A stretch of DNA of 64,000 nucleotides from Hyalella azteca (Eukaryota; Arthropoda; Malacostraca; Amphipoda; Hyalellidae), in NCBI RefSeq assembly GCF_000764305.2, contig NW_025941620.1, forward strand, positions 186,001-250,000, given 5' to 3'. The notes beneath the pieces were generated by a model. The model saw only the letters and a list, made by a program, of their open reading frames with translations. It did no database searches and had not been told where the DNA came from. Positions 1 through 10,521 of this stretch are shown here, piece after piece (the stretch's first letter is position 1; every line of letters starts with the position of its first letter). The position numbers were made by a program, and so were the translations under genes.

Positions 1-80
1 CGGACACTCCCCTTTGGGCCTTGGCTTAACTCTTAAGTCGTACACTTGTACGTAGACTTTAGTTAGCCGTTACTGTTAGC
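1..80. other. Left edge, unassigned
   Basis: I see nothing recognisable here. It precedes the TTAA site at 82-85. Confidence 0.3.
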
Positions 81-81
81 C

Positions 82-1608
82 TTAAGGGGAGCGTCTGGGT
101 CCAAAATCGACAATTTTGGCTTTTCCGGTTTTTAGTCTCACCTTAAAGCTGACATTCTGCCCTATCCAACAATACCACTGCCATCTCTCTACGTTGATTT
201 ATGATTTCACGACATTTCATGAAAGGGGGGCAGGTGGGGGAGTTCTTTAAGTAATTAGATAGGAACTAATTAGCTGCTGAGCTCTTTAAATATAGTGTCT
301 ACTTGAGTTGTGCTGCAGTTACGTGTTTAGTCTCATCTTAAAGCTGACCTTCTGGCCTATCCAACGGTACCACTACCATCTCTGTACGTTGATTTTTACC
401 TACACGATACTTCATGAAAGGGAGGCGGGTGTGGGGAGTTCTTTCAGTAATAGATAGGAGATAATTTGCTGTCCAGCACTACAAATATAGTGTTTTTGTG
501 AGGTCTGACTCAGTGTGCCTCCGGGCTTTGTAGGGAGAGATGCGCATGTAGTTGCTCCCATCATCCTTGAGTGGAATCAAGCTCCAGAAACATTTAGTTT
601 GGTATCTATGCTACATTGAGCGCATATTGTGGTGCGCGCGGGACTTTGTCGCGCTCTCCTCAACATTCACACTTATTGTCACGGANNNNNNNNNNNNNNN
701 NNNNNNNNNNNNNNNNNNNNNNNNNNNNNNNNNNNNNNNNNNNNNNNNNNNNNNNNNNNNNNNNNNNNNNNNNNNNNNNNNNNNNNNNNNNNNNNNNNNN
801 NNNNNNNNNNNNNNNNNNNNNNNNNNNNNNNNNNNNNNNNNNNNNNNNNNNNNNNNNNNNNNNNNNNNNNNNNNNNNNNNNNNNNNNNNNNNNNNNNNNN
901 NNNNNNNNNNNNNNNNNNNNNNNNNNNNNNNNNNNNNNNNNNNNNNNNNNNNNNNNNNNNNNNNNNNNNNNNNNNNNNNNNNNNNNNNNNNNNNNNNNNN
1001 NNNNNNNNNNNNNNNNNNNNNNNNNNNNNNNNNNNNNNNNNNNNNNNNNNNNNNNNNNNNNNNNNNNNNNNNNNNNNNNNNNNNNNNNNNNCCTCAACAT
1101 TCACACTTATTTTCACGGAAAACCTATCTCCTCCTACAGTTTTCAAGCTACAGCATTGAGAGATATACCATTCGATTCGCAAAGAAGAGATCTACAAAAG
1201 TGTGTTTGGGTTTTTGTTATTTCGTTATAGTTTGGTAGATATTCAGCAAAAAGGGGGGCGGAAAGGGGGGTGACTCGAAAATTTGACGAAAATTTTGCGA
1301 AAAATGACCCCACATCCACAAAAATTAGAATTTCAAAAAACCCAAACACACTTTTATAGATATGGTCTTTACGCATCAAATGATATGTCTCTCAATGTTG
1401 TAGCTTGAAAATCCTAGGAGGAGATAGATTTCTTGAGGACCCCCTTTTTTTGCCGTTTTCTATGAATTTCACGTTTTCTTTCAATTTTTTTGGAAAATCG
1501 ACTCGAACAAAAAAGTCTTAGATTTTTGTTTTACATATGTGTACCAAGTTTCAAAGTGATCCGTCCGTAAATAAAAAAGTTTTTCTGGAGGCCAGACGCT
1601 CCCCTTAA
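82..1608. mobile_element. TTAA-flanked inverted-repeat element, interrupted by an assembly gap
   Basis: GGGGAGCGTCTGG at 86-98 is mirrored by CCAGACGCTCCCC at 1592-1604, and both ends abut TTAA (82-85, 1605-1608). TTAA duplication is the signature of piggyBac-type elements. Inside are a 195-bp tandem duplication (from 134 and from 329) and an inverted repeat of about 90 bp (1128-1215 against 1341-1430). No transposase reading is visible, so it is probably non-autonomous, though part is hidden in the gap. Confidence 0.6.
686..1091. other. Assembly gap of 406 N
   Basis: Unknown bases. The left flank ends CCTCAACATTCACACTTATT then GTCACGGA, and the right flank begins with the same text apart from one base. 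The gap therefore sits between two copies of a repeat, and its length or content may be wrong. Confidence 0.99.
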
Positions 1609-1609
1609 G

Positions 1610-2970
1610 TTAAGCTCTTTCATTTCTTTGACTTAGAGCATACCGCCCGACCGGGTGCCCGGTGGTACTAAAATGTCAAAGTTTTAATTTTTATAAAGGA
1701 AGATAGTCAAGATATTGTACAAAATGACAATTTTACAAATAAAATTTAGGATGTAACTCAGTTCAAGTCAGCGAAGAAATAACGCACGTGCAGACCAGCA
1801 AACACTGCCGTCATGGGACGTCGGGAACAGGACTGGGGAGCGGTGTTTACAGATGCATGAATCCGAAAAAGAGACAAAAAATACCCTAAAATAAGAAAAG
1901 GCTAATTTATTCCGTATTTCTTATATAAAGAAATAAGCTTTGACCAAAAAAGTAGGAATTTCTCAAGCTGGGAAGAATCCTTTGAAAAAATTGTAGAGTG
2001 CATATCTAAAGTTTAGAAAATGAAAAATTAATATGACCTACATGTAGACGAAGTGTAATACAGGAATATTATACTTTCAGACACAGGAATTCAGAAACAA
2101 TACAAAATGCCGAGTTACACAAGTTCAACTTGGTCCTGCAACACTCAGCATCAGAGCATGATTTTATGCTCCCGCACATACTTCACGTTCGCATTTCTAT
2201 CAACTTTATGATGGAGTGAAGGATTTTAAAGTAAACAATTGTTTTGCATGTGGATAATGTATTAGGTGTTCTATTTAAGAAGGTTTTCATCTGAGATCGC
2301 AGCAGAGACGTCACGAATTGTCTTACTGTAAAACCCTGGACTCATCAATAGTGGTTTAGAGTCAGGATCGAGTGTAGCGGATCACGCTACATAACTATAT
2401 TAATATTGAAAGTAGTGACATGTAGCAAGCACAATTCATAGCAACACTGCATTCTGACAGCATTCACAACTTAAATCGTACGCTTTCGTAAATCAGAACT
2501 GTGACGAATGTGATCTAGGAAGAGTTCAAGATTTTAATTTCAGTCATTGAATTTCAGGTTTTAAGCTCAATTGGTAACTTGCATACTTGTCCAACTCAAA
2601 CGAATGTACAATATTGACCGAATTCCATTTCGCAGCACATCCCGTCAAGCCTCGTAGTTTCTGCTCCTGTGACATCTGAGGGAAGTTGGTGACTGAGGGA
2701 TCTACTGAGAGAAGTTTGAGGGTAACTGAGGGATCTCACTGAAGATTGAGGGATACTAGTCGTTTAATATTGCGCTGACGATTTTATATTTGACTGAGGC
2801 TTCCCTAAATACTGGTAGGGTAATGGGAGGATGCAGGTCCGAGTTTTTCGTGTTTATTTAGTTGAAAACAAGGAACAGCTTAACAACTAATAATCTCAAA
2901 GAAATTATGATATCTTTCCGCTTGGAGATTATACACTATAATATTATCTAGTCACTACACATCACTACCA
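1610..2970. other. No recognisable feature
   Basis: AT-rich DNA with no coding exon, RNA gene or clear repeat that I can support. Confidence 0.4.
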
Positions 2971-3300
2971 CAAGTGCAACTCCACGTGCTTCCCGCCACG
3001 CCACGTGCTTCTCTCTAAGTCATGTGAAACTCTACGTGCCTTTCACAATAATAGGTGTAAACCCATGTGCATCTCGCCAAGCCTCGGGGAACTCCACGAG
3101 CATCTCGCTGCACCACTTGCCACTCCACGCGCTTCTCGCTACGCCACGAGCATCTCGCTGCACCACTTGCCACTCCACGCGCTTCTCGCTACGCCACGAG
3201 CATCTCGCTACGCCACGAGCATCTCGCCACGCCACGTGCAATTCCACGTGTATCTCGTCTCGCCACGTGCAACTCCACGTGCTTCTATCTACCGTAAGCA
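2971..3300 (+). repeat. Degenerate minisatellite of CCACGTGC / CTCGC motifs
   Basis: Interleaved units such as CAACTCCACGTGCTTCTCGC and TACGCCACGAGCATCTCGC repeat about twelve times. The overlapping open frames on both strands have a Ser/Arg/Thr/Ala composition driven by the repeat. Confidence 0.85.
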
Positions 3301-3569
3301 CAAGTTATTCCTACCACCTCGTCATCATCACGTGTTCCTGACCCCATGTCATTCTACGTGCTCTTGGCTCCTAGTTCCTCCTGTGGCCTCCATCATCAAG
3401 CAGGTCATGTGCGCTTAATATTTCTTGTCTCCAGATATGTTAACTGTTCATTTTAGCCAACCATTTTTATATCGCCTATTCTTTTATTTCTATCGCCTCA
3501 ATGAAATCTTAAATGCAGATGCCAACGTTGTGAGCTTCTTTTACCATGGAATAAAACAATAATTTATAA

Positions 3570-3700
3570 GCGAAGAAAACAACCCAAAATTCACCATTTC
3601 TTATTAAGGAAAACGTTTCGGAGTCTAGCTCTATCGTCAGTTCAAAACCTAAGCCACATATATAAACAATTAGGAAACTAAATTCACATTGAAGATCTCG
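3570..3700 (+). repeat. Relative of the foldback arm at 51304
   Basis: GCGAAGAAAACAACCCAAAA, then a run leading to AAAACGTTTCGGAGTCTAGC and CTATCGTCAGTTC, is a diverged match to the left arm of the 51304-51566 foldback. It is the same repeat family, here as a single arm. Confidence 0.6.
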
Positions 3701-3876
3701 AAAAATAAATTATCAAATGAAAACGAATTAGAATGAAACAAATAGGCCTATTAGCAGACAACCCTATCTATTTATAATTTCGAGGGGATATGAACTGTAG
3801 GAAGAATTTAAACTAGGCTTATGTTTAAAAACATGTAGAGTTCACTAAAATTAGTAGATCATAAACACTATCAAAT

Positions 3877-4201
3877 GCAAAGCTTCGTTCAAATCTCTGT
3901 TCAGTATTTTAGAAGAAATCTCTGGTACACTGCGAATGTAAGCACAATTTTGCTGTTTAACTCACGAATGAGGGAAAAGAAAAAAAATACTCGTCAACGA
4001 AGGCAAAATCGAAAAAATTGTCGCGAGCTAAACATCACCGTTAGGAGGTAAGGCTCCTATATGCAAAGTTTCGTTCAAATCTGTTCAGTATTTTAGAAGA
4101 AATCTCTGGTACACTGCAAATTTCGGCATGTTTCGTCATATAACTCACGAGTGAAGGCGATATTAAAAAAAACTGTCACGAGCTTGACATCACCGTTAGG
4201 C
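3877..4201 (+). repeat. Two-copy tandem duplication, about 185 bp
   Basis: Copy 1 starts near ATGCAAAGCTTCGTTCAAAT (3877) and copy 2 near ATGCAAAGTTTCGTTCAAAT (4061). Both continue through TTTTAGAAGAAATCTCTGG and end near CACCGTTAGG. Copy 2 lacks a stretch of copy 1. Confidence 0.85.
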
Positions 4202-4434
4202 CATAATGAATATGTGTAGCCTGCTAAGTTTCATCGAGCTAAACTTGATCACGATGCAACAGAAGCAATATCATGATTAAATCGAAGAAGTGGATAGAAA
4301 AATATTCATCGTCTCTAATCTGCTAATAAAAATAATTGGAGATGCAATACCGGTTAGAAAAGAGATTTTAATTCAAATGATTTTATATAATTTGTTCAAA
4401 AATAAAGTTGATGAAGTTTTAAAATATTAGTTAA

Positions 4435-4650
4435 CCCTTTCGTGACTGACGGGACTGACAGCGCCCGGACTGTGACGTACCACTCAATGTTTTACTCCAT
4501 AACTTGCATACAGCGTACCATTCGAGGCATAGCTAACTACAGGTACACATGAGTATCACTCCTGCGCCTATGTCAACTCAAAAGTAATTGACTAACGGGA
4601 CTGTGACGTCCCGCCCAACGATTTACTCCATAACTTGCATGTAGCGCTAA
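4435..4650 (+). repeat. Two-copy repeat with ACTCCATAACTTGCAT
   Basis: A block with GACTGTGACGTACC and ACTCCATAACTTGCATACAG near 4470-4515 recurs as GACTGTGACGTCCC and ACTCCATAACTTGCATGTAG near 4600-4645. The second copy adjoins the minus-strand SINE. Confidence 0.8.
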
Positions 4651-4830
4651 ATTCAAGACAGCATTTTGCGGTCTCGAACTCGCAACTCACTGCTACAATT
4701 CTGCTGTGCTTAACCGCCCGGCCTCCTTGTCGATTCTGACCAGAAACTGGCGCACATAACTGGGATCGAACCCGCGCCTCTCTGCGCCAATCTTGGTACT
4801 CTGCACTTTAACCACTAGGCCACCCTGCCT
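4651..4830 (-). mobile_element. tRNA-derived SINE, second copy
   Basis: Read on the minus strand, it has A box TGGCCTAGTGG (4812-4822), B box GGTTCGATCCC (4762-4772) and the same downstream second unit with GAGTTCGAGACC. It agrees with the copy at 14373 through the block that on the plus strand of that copy reads GACCGCAAAATGCTGT. Its 3' end breaks into a different local repeat (4435-4650), so the tail is missing or diverged. Confidence 0.8.
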
Positions 4831-4835
4831 AAATG

Positions 4836-5627
4836 TACAATCTAAAGGAATATTAATATATGTTCTTTTTGGTATATGTTATTGTATGAGCTATTACACG
4901 CGTTTGCCAAAGGAAGTTTGTGATATTATTCAACTACTAACAAAAAATATTACGAAAATATTTTTTTCATCAAAATCAGTGATGTCGTAAATTGTGTCAT
5001 CTCCGTTGGAACCATATACTACCGGGATTTTCTAGTCCCAAATATATAAATTTTACCATTAACATATATTCAAATATTTTTTACGTAGATGCAATATTCG
5101 GTCCAAGTTCATGATGATTCTGTAGAAAAATACAAACAAAAAGTTGTAGAACACATTGCCGTCACAAAGGGTTAAAATCAAGCCATGACAGATATCCAGG
5201 AGAAAGACTAGCCAGTTCTACCTCGTTGCAACGCCTCTTGAGAAGAAGATTATCCACCCTAATTAGTCTACCGTAGGGAAAGAAAAACTGGACCGTTACT
5301 ACCGTAGGGTTACTGGAATTTATGCACGATTGGCTCACTTGTTTAGAGAAGAAAAAAGCGAAAGAACGTTTCCACAATTTTTATCTGAAAATGGCAAGTA
5401 CATTAAAGTAAACAAACTTTATCAGGTGCTCTTTCTCTTTGGTAGATGTTAGTGCTATTCTTGGTAGCTTACTAGCCTAATAACAATGATCTTGTCAAAC
5501 ATGTTGTATTATTTATAATTACCTTCTTGAAGAATTTTCTATTATTTAGGCTATACCCTTTATTATGATACAAATATTGATGATGGCATCCCTATGCCTA
5601 TTGCTGTAAATCTTAGGGCTAGGGTAA
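4836..5627. other. No recognisable feature
   Basis: AT-rich DNA. ATG followed by GCAAGT at 5387-5395 is the only candidate I found for the missing first AP2S1 junction, and it is weak. Confidence 0.3.
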
Positions 5628-5631
5628 ACGC

Positions 5632-5806
5632 GGTATATTCCGACATCGTAGGTAATTCCGTCACTTCTCTAGTTTTTCCTTTATATTAAGCTTTGTTTTA
5701 GTTCCATGCGTTCATTAATGGTTGACATGGTGACGTCATACATTTGCGTGTCGAAATACTGCAAAACCACCAGGTTAAGGCCATCTAGCGGGAAAATATT
5801 GAGATC
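5632..5806 (-). mobile_element. Inverted-repeat element fragment, reverse of the 3' end of the 7123 element
   Basis: Starting at GGGTAAACGCGGTATATTCC beside a TA, this stretch is the reverse complement of about 7592-7777. It includes the GGTAATTCCGTCA and CATCTAGCGGGAAAATATT blocks. It ends abruptly at GAGATC, after which unrelated sequence follows. Confidence 0.8.
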
Positions 5807-5950
5807 CAAAGAGAGACAATGCATGCCACGTGGTGAGATCATCGAAAAATGTGTCAAATTTGACAGTTGACATGGCTCTACCAAATAGTGAATAACTGTT
5901 TTTATAGGAAGAATATTATGGTTTGAGACTTTTAAATACGTCTGTGAATA

Positions 5951-6405
5951 GGGTAAACGCGGTATATTCCGACACATTAAGGACGCATCGAGAAATGAAA
6001 AACTATAAAAAAAAAACTGTATGCGTTACGTAAGTTCTGTTGCCTTCACATGACTCTCAAAACACTTCACTACGCGTCAGCAACGATGAAACATCACAAA
6101 ATGTTGCCATATTTATTAAAAAGCCTTTAGAATGGAAACCTACCAAATCCCTATATTCCGTCACTTTGTGTGGCAACATCCAACGCGTGGTGAGTCGTAT
6201 TGCGTCAGCGCTTCAAATTTAACTGATACGTATTGCTGACATCCACGTGTTCGAATTCTGTTTGCTGTGTGAGCTGTATTGGGATACAACACGGCTTTGA
6301 ATTAGAACACTAACGAATATTGAACACTACTTAATTACGTTTTAATTAACAGCTATTAGGCTTTTAATTAAGCAAATTTCAATTTTTGTACAAAGCTTTG
6401 AACGA
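5951..6405 (+). mobile_element. Inverted-repeat element, truncated copy
   Basis: It begins after a TA with GGGTAAACGCGGTATATTCC and follows the 7123 element base for base, with scattered differences, up to the TTTTTGTACAA block. There the match stops. The 3' third and the right terminus are missing from this copy but occur inverted at 5632-5806. Confidence 0.8.
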
Positions 6406-6520
6406 TCTGTGTGTATCCAATTCAAGTTGTGTCAGAATTAGTTTTCATGTGTCGAAATCCAACATCTCAACTTAATCATTTATTAATTTATTAATGACTT
6501 GAAATCAGCAAATACAAGTA

Positions 6521-6645
6521 CAGCAATCCCTTGATTAGCACGGTTTTGAATATCGCGGTTTTGATTAACGCGGAAAAAAAATTTGCAACCTACCCTTAAT
6601 CTACGCGGTGCCAGTTTTGATTAGCGCGACTTTTTTTTCACAACG
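6521..6645 (+). mobile_element. Possible pogo/Tigger-type terminal repeat
   Basis: TA is followed by CAGCAATCCCTTGATTAGCA, with further TTGATTAACGCGG, ATCTACGCGG and TTGATTAGCGCG blocks. This resembles the CAG-TCCC-TCGATT-CGCGG ends of Tigger-like elements. No matching right end was found. Confidence 0.35.
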
Positions 6646-7120
6646 CATCATTTTCCCGCCTCTAGCCAGAGGTGTTACGTTCGTAACAAAAGTGTTACTT
6701 TTTGCTTATTAGATCCTATGTTGTTACTTTTGTTACGACTTTTGGAAAAATTCGCCAAATGTTGTTACTTTATGAATTTCAGACAATAATTCTTTAAATA
6801 AGGTCATGCGATATCGAGCCGCGAGATTCCAAATGTATTGAAAATTCGTCATGTTGAAGCCGCGAGATTTCAGAAACAAATAGAAAAATTCCAATCCTGA
6901 CGGCTGGCAAATCCATAAAACCACGGCTCAAAAAATTCAGTCGCGGCTCGCCAAGTAGATATATTCCATACTAGGAATAACCTACCTAGAAAGGCTAGAA
7001 TTAACCTATTCTCAGTATTCTGGATTCAGCCTGACTTAATCATTTAATGCTGATGTTCTAACTGTTCATATTGATTGATCATTAGTACTAATTAGTAATT
7101 GTACTGGTTTGCATCTAGAA
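6646..7120. other. No recognisable feature
   Basis: A short internal repeat of GTGTTACTTTT/GTTGTTACTTT occurs near 6675-6775. Nothing else can be supported. Confidence 0.3.
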
Positions 7121-7779
7121 TAGGGTAAACGCAGTATATTCCGTCACATTAAGGATGCATCAAGAAATGAAAAACTATAAAAAATAACCATATGCGTTAC
7201 TCCAAGTTCTGTTTGCTTTAGGTGACTCTCAAAACACCGTAGTACGCGTCGGCAATGATGAAACGTCACAAAATGTTGCCAACTTGCCATATTTATGTAA
7301 AAGCCTTTAGAGTGCAAACCTACCAAATCCCTATATTCCATCACTGACTTCACTGTGTGTGGCAATATTCGGCATGTGGTGAGACGTATTCTGTCCGCGC
7401 TTCAAATTCTACTGATACGTAATGCCGTCATCCACGTGTTTGAATTCCGTTTGCTGTGTGAGCTGTATTGGAATTAATGGAATACAACATGGCTTTGAAT
7501 TAGAACACTAATGAATATTGAACACTACTTTATTATGCTTTTAATTAACAACTATTAAGCTTTTAATTAAGCAAATTTTAACTTTTGTACAAGATCTCAA
7601 TATTTTCCCGCTAGATGGCCAAGACCTAGTGTTTTGGCATTAGTTTGACGCGCAAATGTATGACGTCACCATTTCAACCATCAACGAATGCATGGAACTA
7701 AAACAAAGCTTAATATAAAAGAAAAACTAGAGAGGTGACGGAATTACCCACAATGACGGAATATACCGCGTTTACCCTA
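7121..7779 (+). mobile_element. Complete TA-flanked inverted-repeat element, 655 bp
   Basis: 24-bp terminal inverted repeats at 7123-7146 and 7754-7777 differ at one position. The consensus starts GGGTAAACGCRGTATATTCC. TA dinucleotides abut both ends, as in Tc1/mariner-type insertion. There is no transposase, so it is a non-autonomous (MITE-like) element. It lies just upstream of the first visible AP2S1 exon, probably in intron 1. Confidence 0.85.
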
Positions 7780-7887
7780 AGTCCATAAAATGTAGGTAGA
7801 TATTTTATAAAATATGAAATGTTTATAGATTAGAAGTTGGATTTATCATTTATATGCAAATAAATTTGACAATATGCTTTCCAACAG

Positions 7888-8037
7888 ATTCGTTTCATCT
7901 TGATCCAGAATCGAGCCGGCAAGACTCGTCTGGCAAAGTGGTATATGAATTTTGATGATGATGAAAAGCAGAAGTTAATTGAAGAAGTGCATGCTGTTGT
8001 GACAGTCAGGGATGCCAAACACACCAATTTTGTTGAG
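7888..8037 (+). CDS. AP2S1: AP2S1 coding exon, residues 2-51
   Basis: The acceptor is TTTCCAACAG before 7888 and the donor is GAG followed by GTGAGA after 8037. The 50 codons run from Ile2 to Glu51 and contain the [13 protein letters not shown] and [11 protein letters not shown] blocks. Both edges fall where the protein family expects them, so the boundaries are firm. Confidence 0.96.
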
Positions 8038-10521
8038 GTGAGAAGCTTATATATTTACTTTAGCTTTAGTATTACACTCAGACTAAATGATAAATTTAAA
8101 TCTGATACTTTTTATAAACTTATGATTTCCTAATACTTTGCTTGCAAACTATAATTTTATAAAAGAATTTTTGCAAAAATATAATATAAGTATATTTCCC
8201 AGCTGATTTTTAAAAACTGGTTGTGAAAATTAGTTATTTTTCTTAATTTATACCAGAGGAGAAATTAATCAAAAGCAGAGTTAGAATTTTCCTACTTATT
8301 ACTGAAATCTTGCAGCTCAAAAGTGACAAATTTTGATACATTTAGAATCTCACTGCCCAATCATGCACTTCTGTTGACAATACTGATAGAAGTTTATCAA
8401 CAGAAGAAACTTCTGTTGATAGAAGTTTATTTGTATAGCAGGAATCTCAAGGCTCCAAAAATTGCAGGTAAGCTCTAGTCATGCCCCAAAAGGTAGGTAG
8501 ATATATTCCACCTCAGGGCAAGAATAATGGGAACGGGTAAAAGTGTCTATGAGCACAGTATTGGAATTTTTCCAATCAGCAAAATTTCAAGGCTCTAAGG
8601 TGACAATTTTTTTATACATTTTGAATCTCATGATGGTGCAATCATGCTCTTTTATTATAATTTGAAAATAGGTATTTCTGCTAGCTGCATCTTGCAGCTC
8701 TGAATATCAGAATATGTTGATAAAGCTCTAGTTGCGACTGAAAAGGTAGATATATTCCATGCCTGCATGAGCATAGGCATTTTTGTCTCATTCACAGGGG
8801 GCTTGTACCATCCAGAAATCATCCATGTAAAATAATGGTTTATGTAAAAATTAATTTCCAGGATAATAACAATTTGTATTTTTTTTAAGCAAAGATCAGA
8901 ATCATTTCAAATTTCTTTTTAGAAAAGAAAAAGTAAAAAGAAATTAGTTTATAAAGCTGATCTGAAATATTCTAGACTTCAATTATATATTTGATTCTAA
9001 ATATCTCAAGTCTTAGAGAAAAGCTACATGCAAAGTAGATTTTTATTTTTTTGCTCCTTCATGAAGAAGTGGACTTTTCTTGATGTTCTTAAATCTTTTG
9101 CAGTCAAGCATAAAAATGTGCAGAAATTGAAATTTTCGAAACCAGTGTAGAGAAGTATGGGTACTATATCTACTCATATGAATTTTTCAAAATTTTACAT
9201 ATTGGAGAAGTCAATCGCAGTTGGAGAATTTATTAAATGTGGTCACTTCTCATATTCTTTTGTATAATCAAAATTTGAACACACAAATTAAGTGAGTAAC
9301 TATTTGACTTCAATTAATGGAATTTCATCAATTTACCTTATATATTTAAATGATGACCTAGATATTTCTACTGCTGTCTTTGCAATTTTTTGGGATGGGT
9401 AAATTTTTAAATTGTAGAGGTAAAATTTCCTTAGGAAAGATTTCTGACCTAAATAAGTTTATACAGAATGGCCTCCATTGATGCCAGCTGGCTATTAATA
9501 ATAATTATATAATATATTTTTATTATATTATTTTAATATAATTTATTTTATTTTTAAATTAATTTCAATAATAATATAATATAATATTTTTTACTAAATC
9601 CTAGTGAGCTATTAATGTTTGCATCATAATATATTGATCAGTTGCATGGGGTGCTTTTCAATATCATGCTGAGTAATGCATTTTTTTCTTTTATTCCAGT
9701 TTCGAAACTTCAAGATAGTTTACCGCCGCTATGCAGGACTATATTTCTGCATTTGCGTGGATATTGCTGACAATAACCTCATATACTTGGAGGCGATTCA
9801 TAATTTTGTGGAGGTCCTCAATGAGTACTTCCACAACGTGTGTGAGCTCGATTTGGTGTTCAACTTTTACAAGGTAAGGGTTTTTCAGCACTATTAATAG
9901 TCCTGGCTTTTTGCTAAACTTTCAGAAGTATTTTTTATTTTATTTTAAGATTGGATTCTTTTTGCTGCTTGCCAAATTAAATAGTTGAACACTTTCATAA
10001 ATTTGATGTGAGAGATAGGTTAATAATAAACTTATTTTGTTGTAGGAACGTGGGACAATTAATAATGAATGCTAAGAACATTGCAAGCTAATTGGTAGCA
10101 TCAGTTACTGCCGAGTTAAATTTCACCAAGCTTAGAAAAAACTTATTTTGATAATTAGTATGACATTTATTGTAGAATTCAGAAACAACCTAGAAGTAGG
10201 AAATTGTTGGTAGATTTCAAGAAGAATATAAAAAAAATATTTGAAGCCTGCTCATATGTGATCATTAATATAAACATGTAAAAACAACTTCCGGTACTAC
10301 ATTGCAATTCATCACATGTCCTTTCTTGTGGAGTTATTAAGTTTATTGAATTTGCTGATCAATAACATTTTTGAATGTGCAACAAAATATTTTTAACTAG
10401 ACTTATTTTTTTTTTGCAGGTATACAGCGTTGTAGACGAAATGTTCTTGGCCGGTGAGATACGAGAGACAAGTCAGACTAAGGTTCTAAAGCAACTTCTC
10501 ATGCTTAACTCATTAGAGTGA
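7888..10521 (+). CDS. AP2S1: AP-2 clathrin adaptor complex sigma subunit (last three exons)
   Basis: This is the small sigma chain of the AP-2 heterotetramer. AP-2 links cargo carrying acidic dileucine signals to clathrin at the plasma membrane. Three exons (7888-8037, 9700-9873, 10420-10521) join in phase 0 to give residues 2-142 of a protein that is 142 residues long in animals. The sequence reads [14 protein letters not shown] at the start, [20 protein letters not shown] in the middle and ends [10 protein letters not shown]. It is nearly identical to the animal protein as I know it, including the Arg equivalent to human R15. Only the initiator Met is missing. In other animals it lies alone at the end of a separate first exon, and the same is expected here. 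No convincing ATG-GT junction was found upstream; ATG followed by GCAAGT at 5387-5395 is a weak GC-donor candidate. Introns are 1662 and 546 bp. The family assignment is near certain. Confidence 0.97.
8038..9699 (+). other. AP2S1 intron with an internal diverged duplication
   Basis: The intron is AT-rich. Two diverged segments, about 8300-8520 and 8580-8765, share a repeated pattern: a 'TTGCAGCTC' run, a 'GAATCTCA' run, and an ending near GGTAGATATATTCCA. This is an old local duplication or two copies of one repeat. I see no coding potential or RNA gene. Confidence 0.4.
9700..9873 (+). CDS. AP2S1: AP2S1 coding exon, residues 52-109
   Basis: The acceptor is TTTATTCCAG and the donor is AAG followed by GTAAGG. 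The 58 codons begin [17 protein letters not shown] and end LVFNFYK. The differences I see from the vertebrate chain are conservative, for example Ile to Val after FRNFK. Confidence 0.97.
10420..10521 (+). CDS. AP2S1: AP2S1 last coding exon, residues 110-142 and stop
   Basis: The acceptor is TTTTTTGCAG. The exon encodes [20 protein letters not shown] and continues to LNSLE and TGA. The protein ends at the usual family length. An ATTAAA at about 10659 is a possible poly(A) signal, but this is weak. Confidence 0.97.
   Translation, partial: VYSVVDEMFLAGEIRETSQTKVLKQLLMLNSLE

Noticed and set aside
552..1238. Long open frames through the N run
   Set aside because: They exist only because unknown bases cannot encode a stop.
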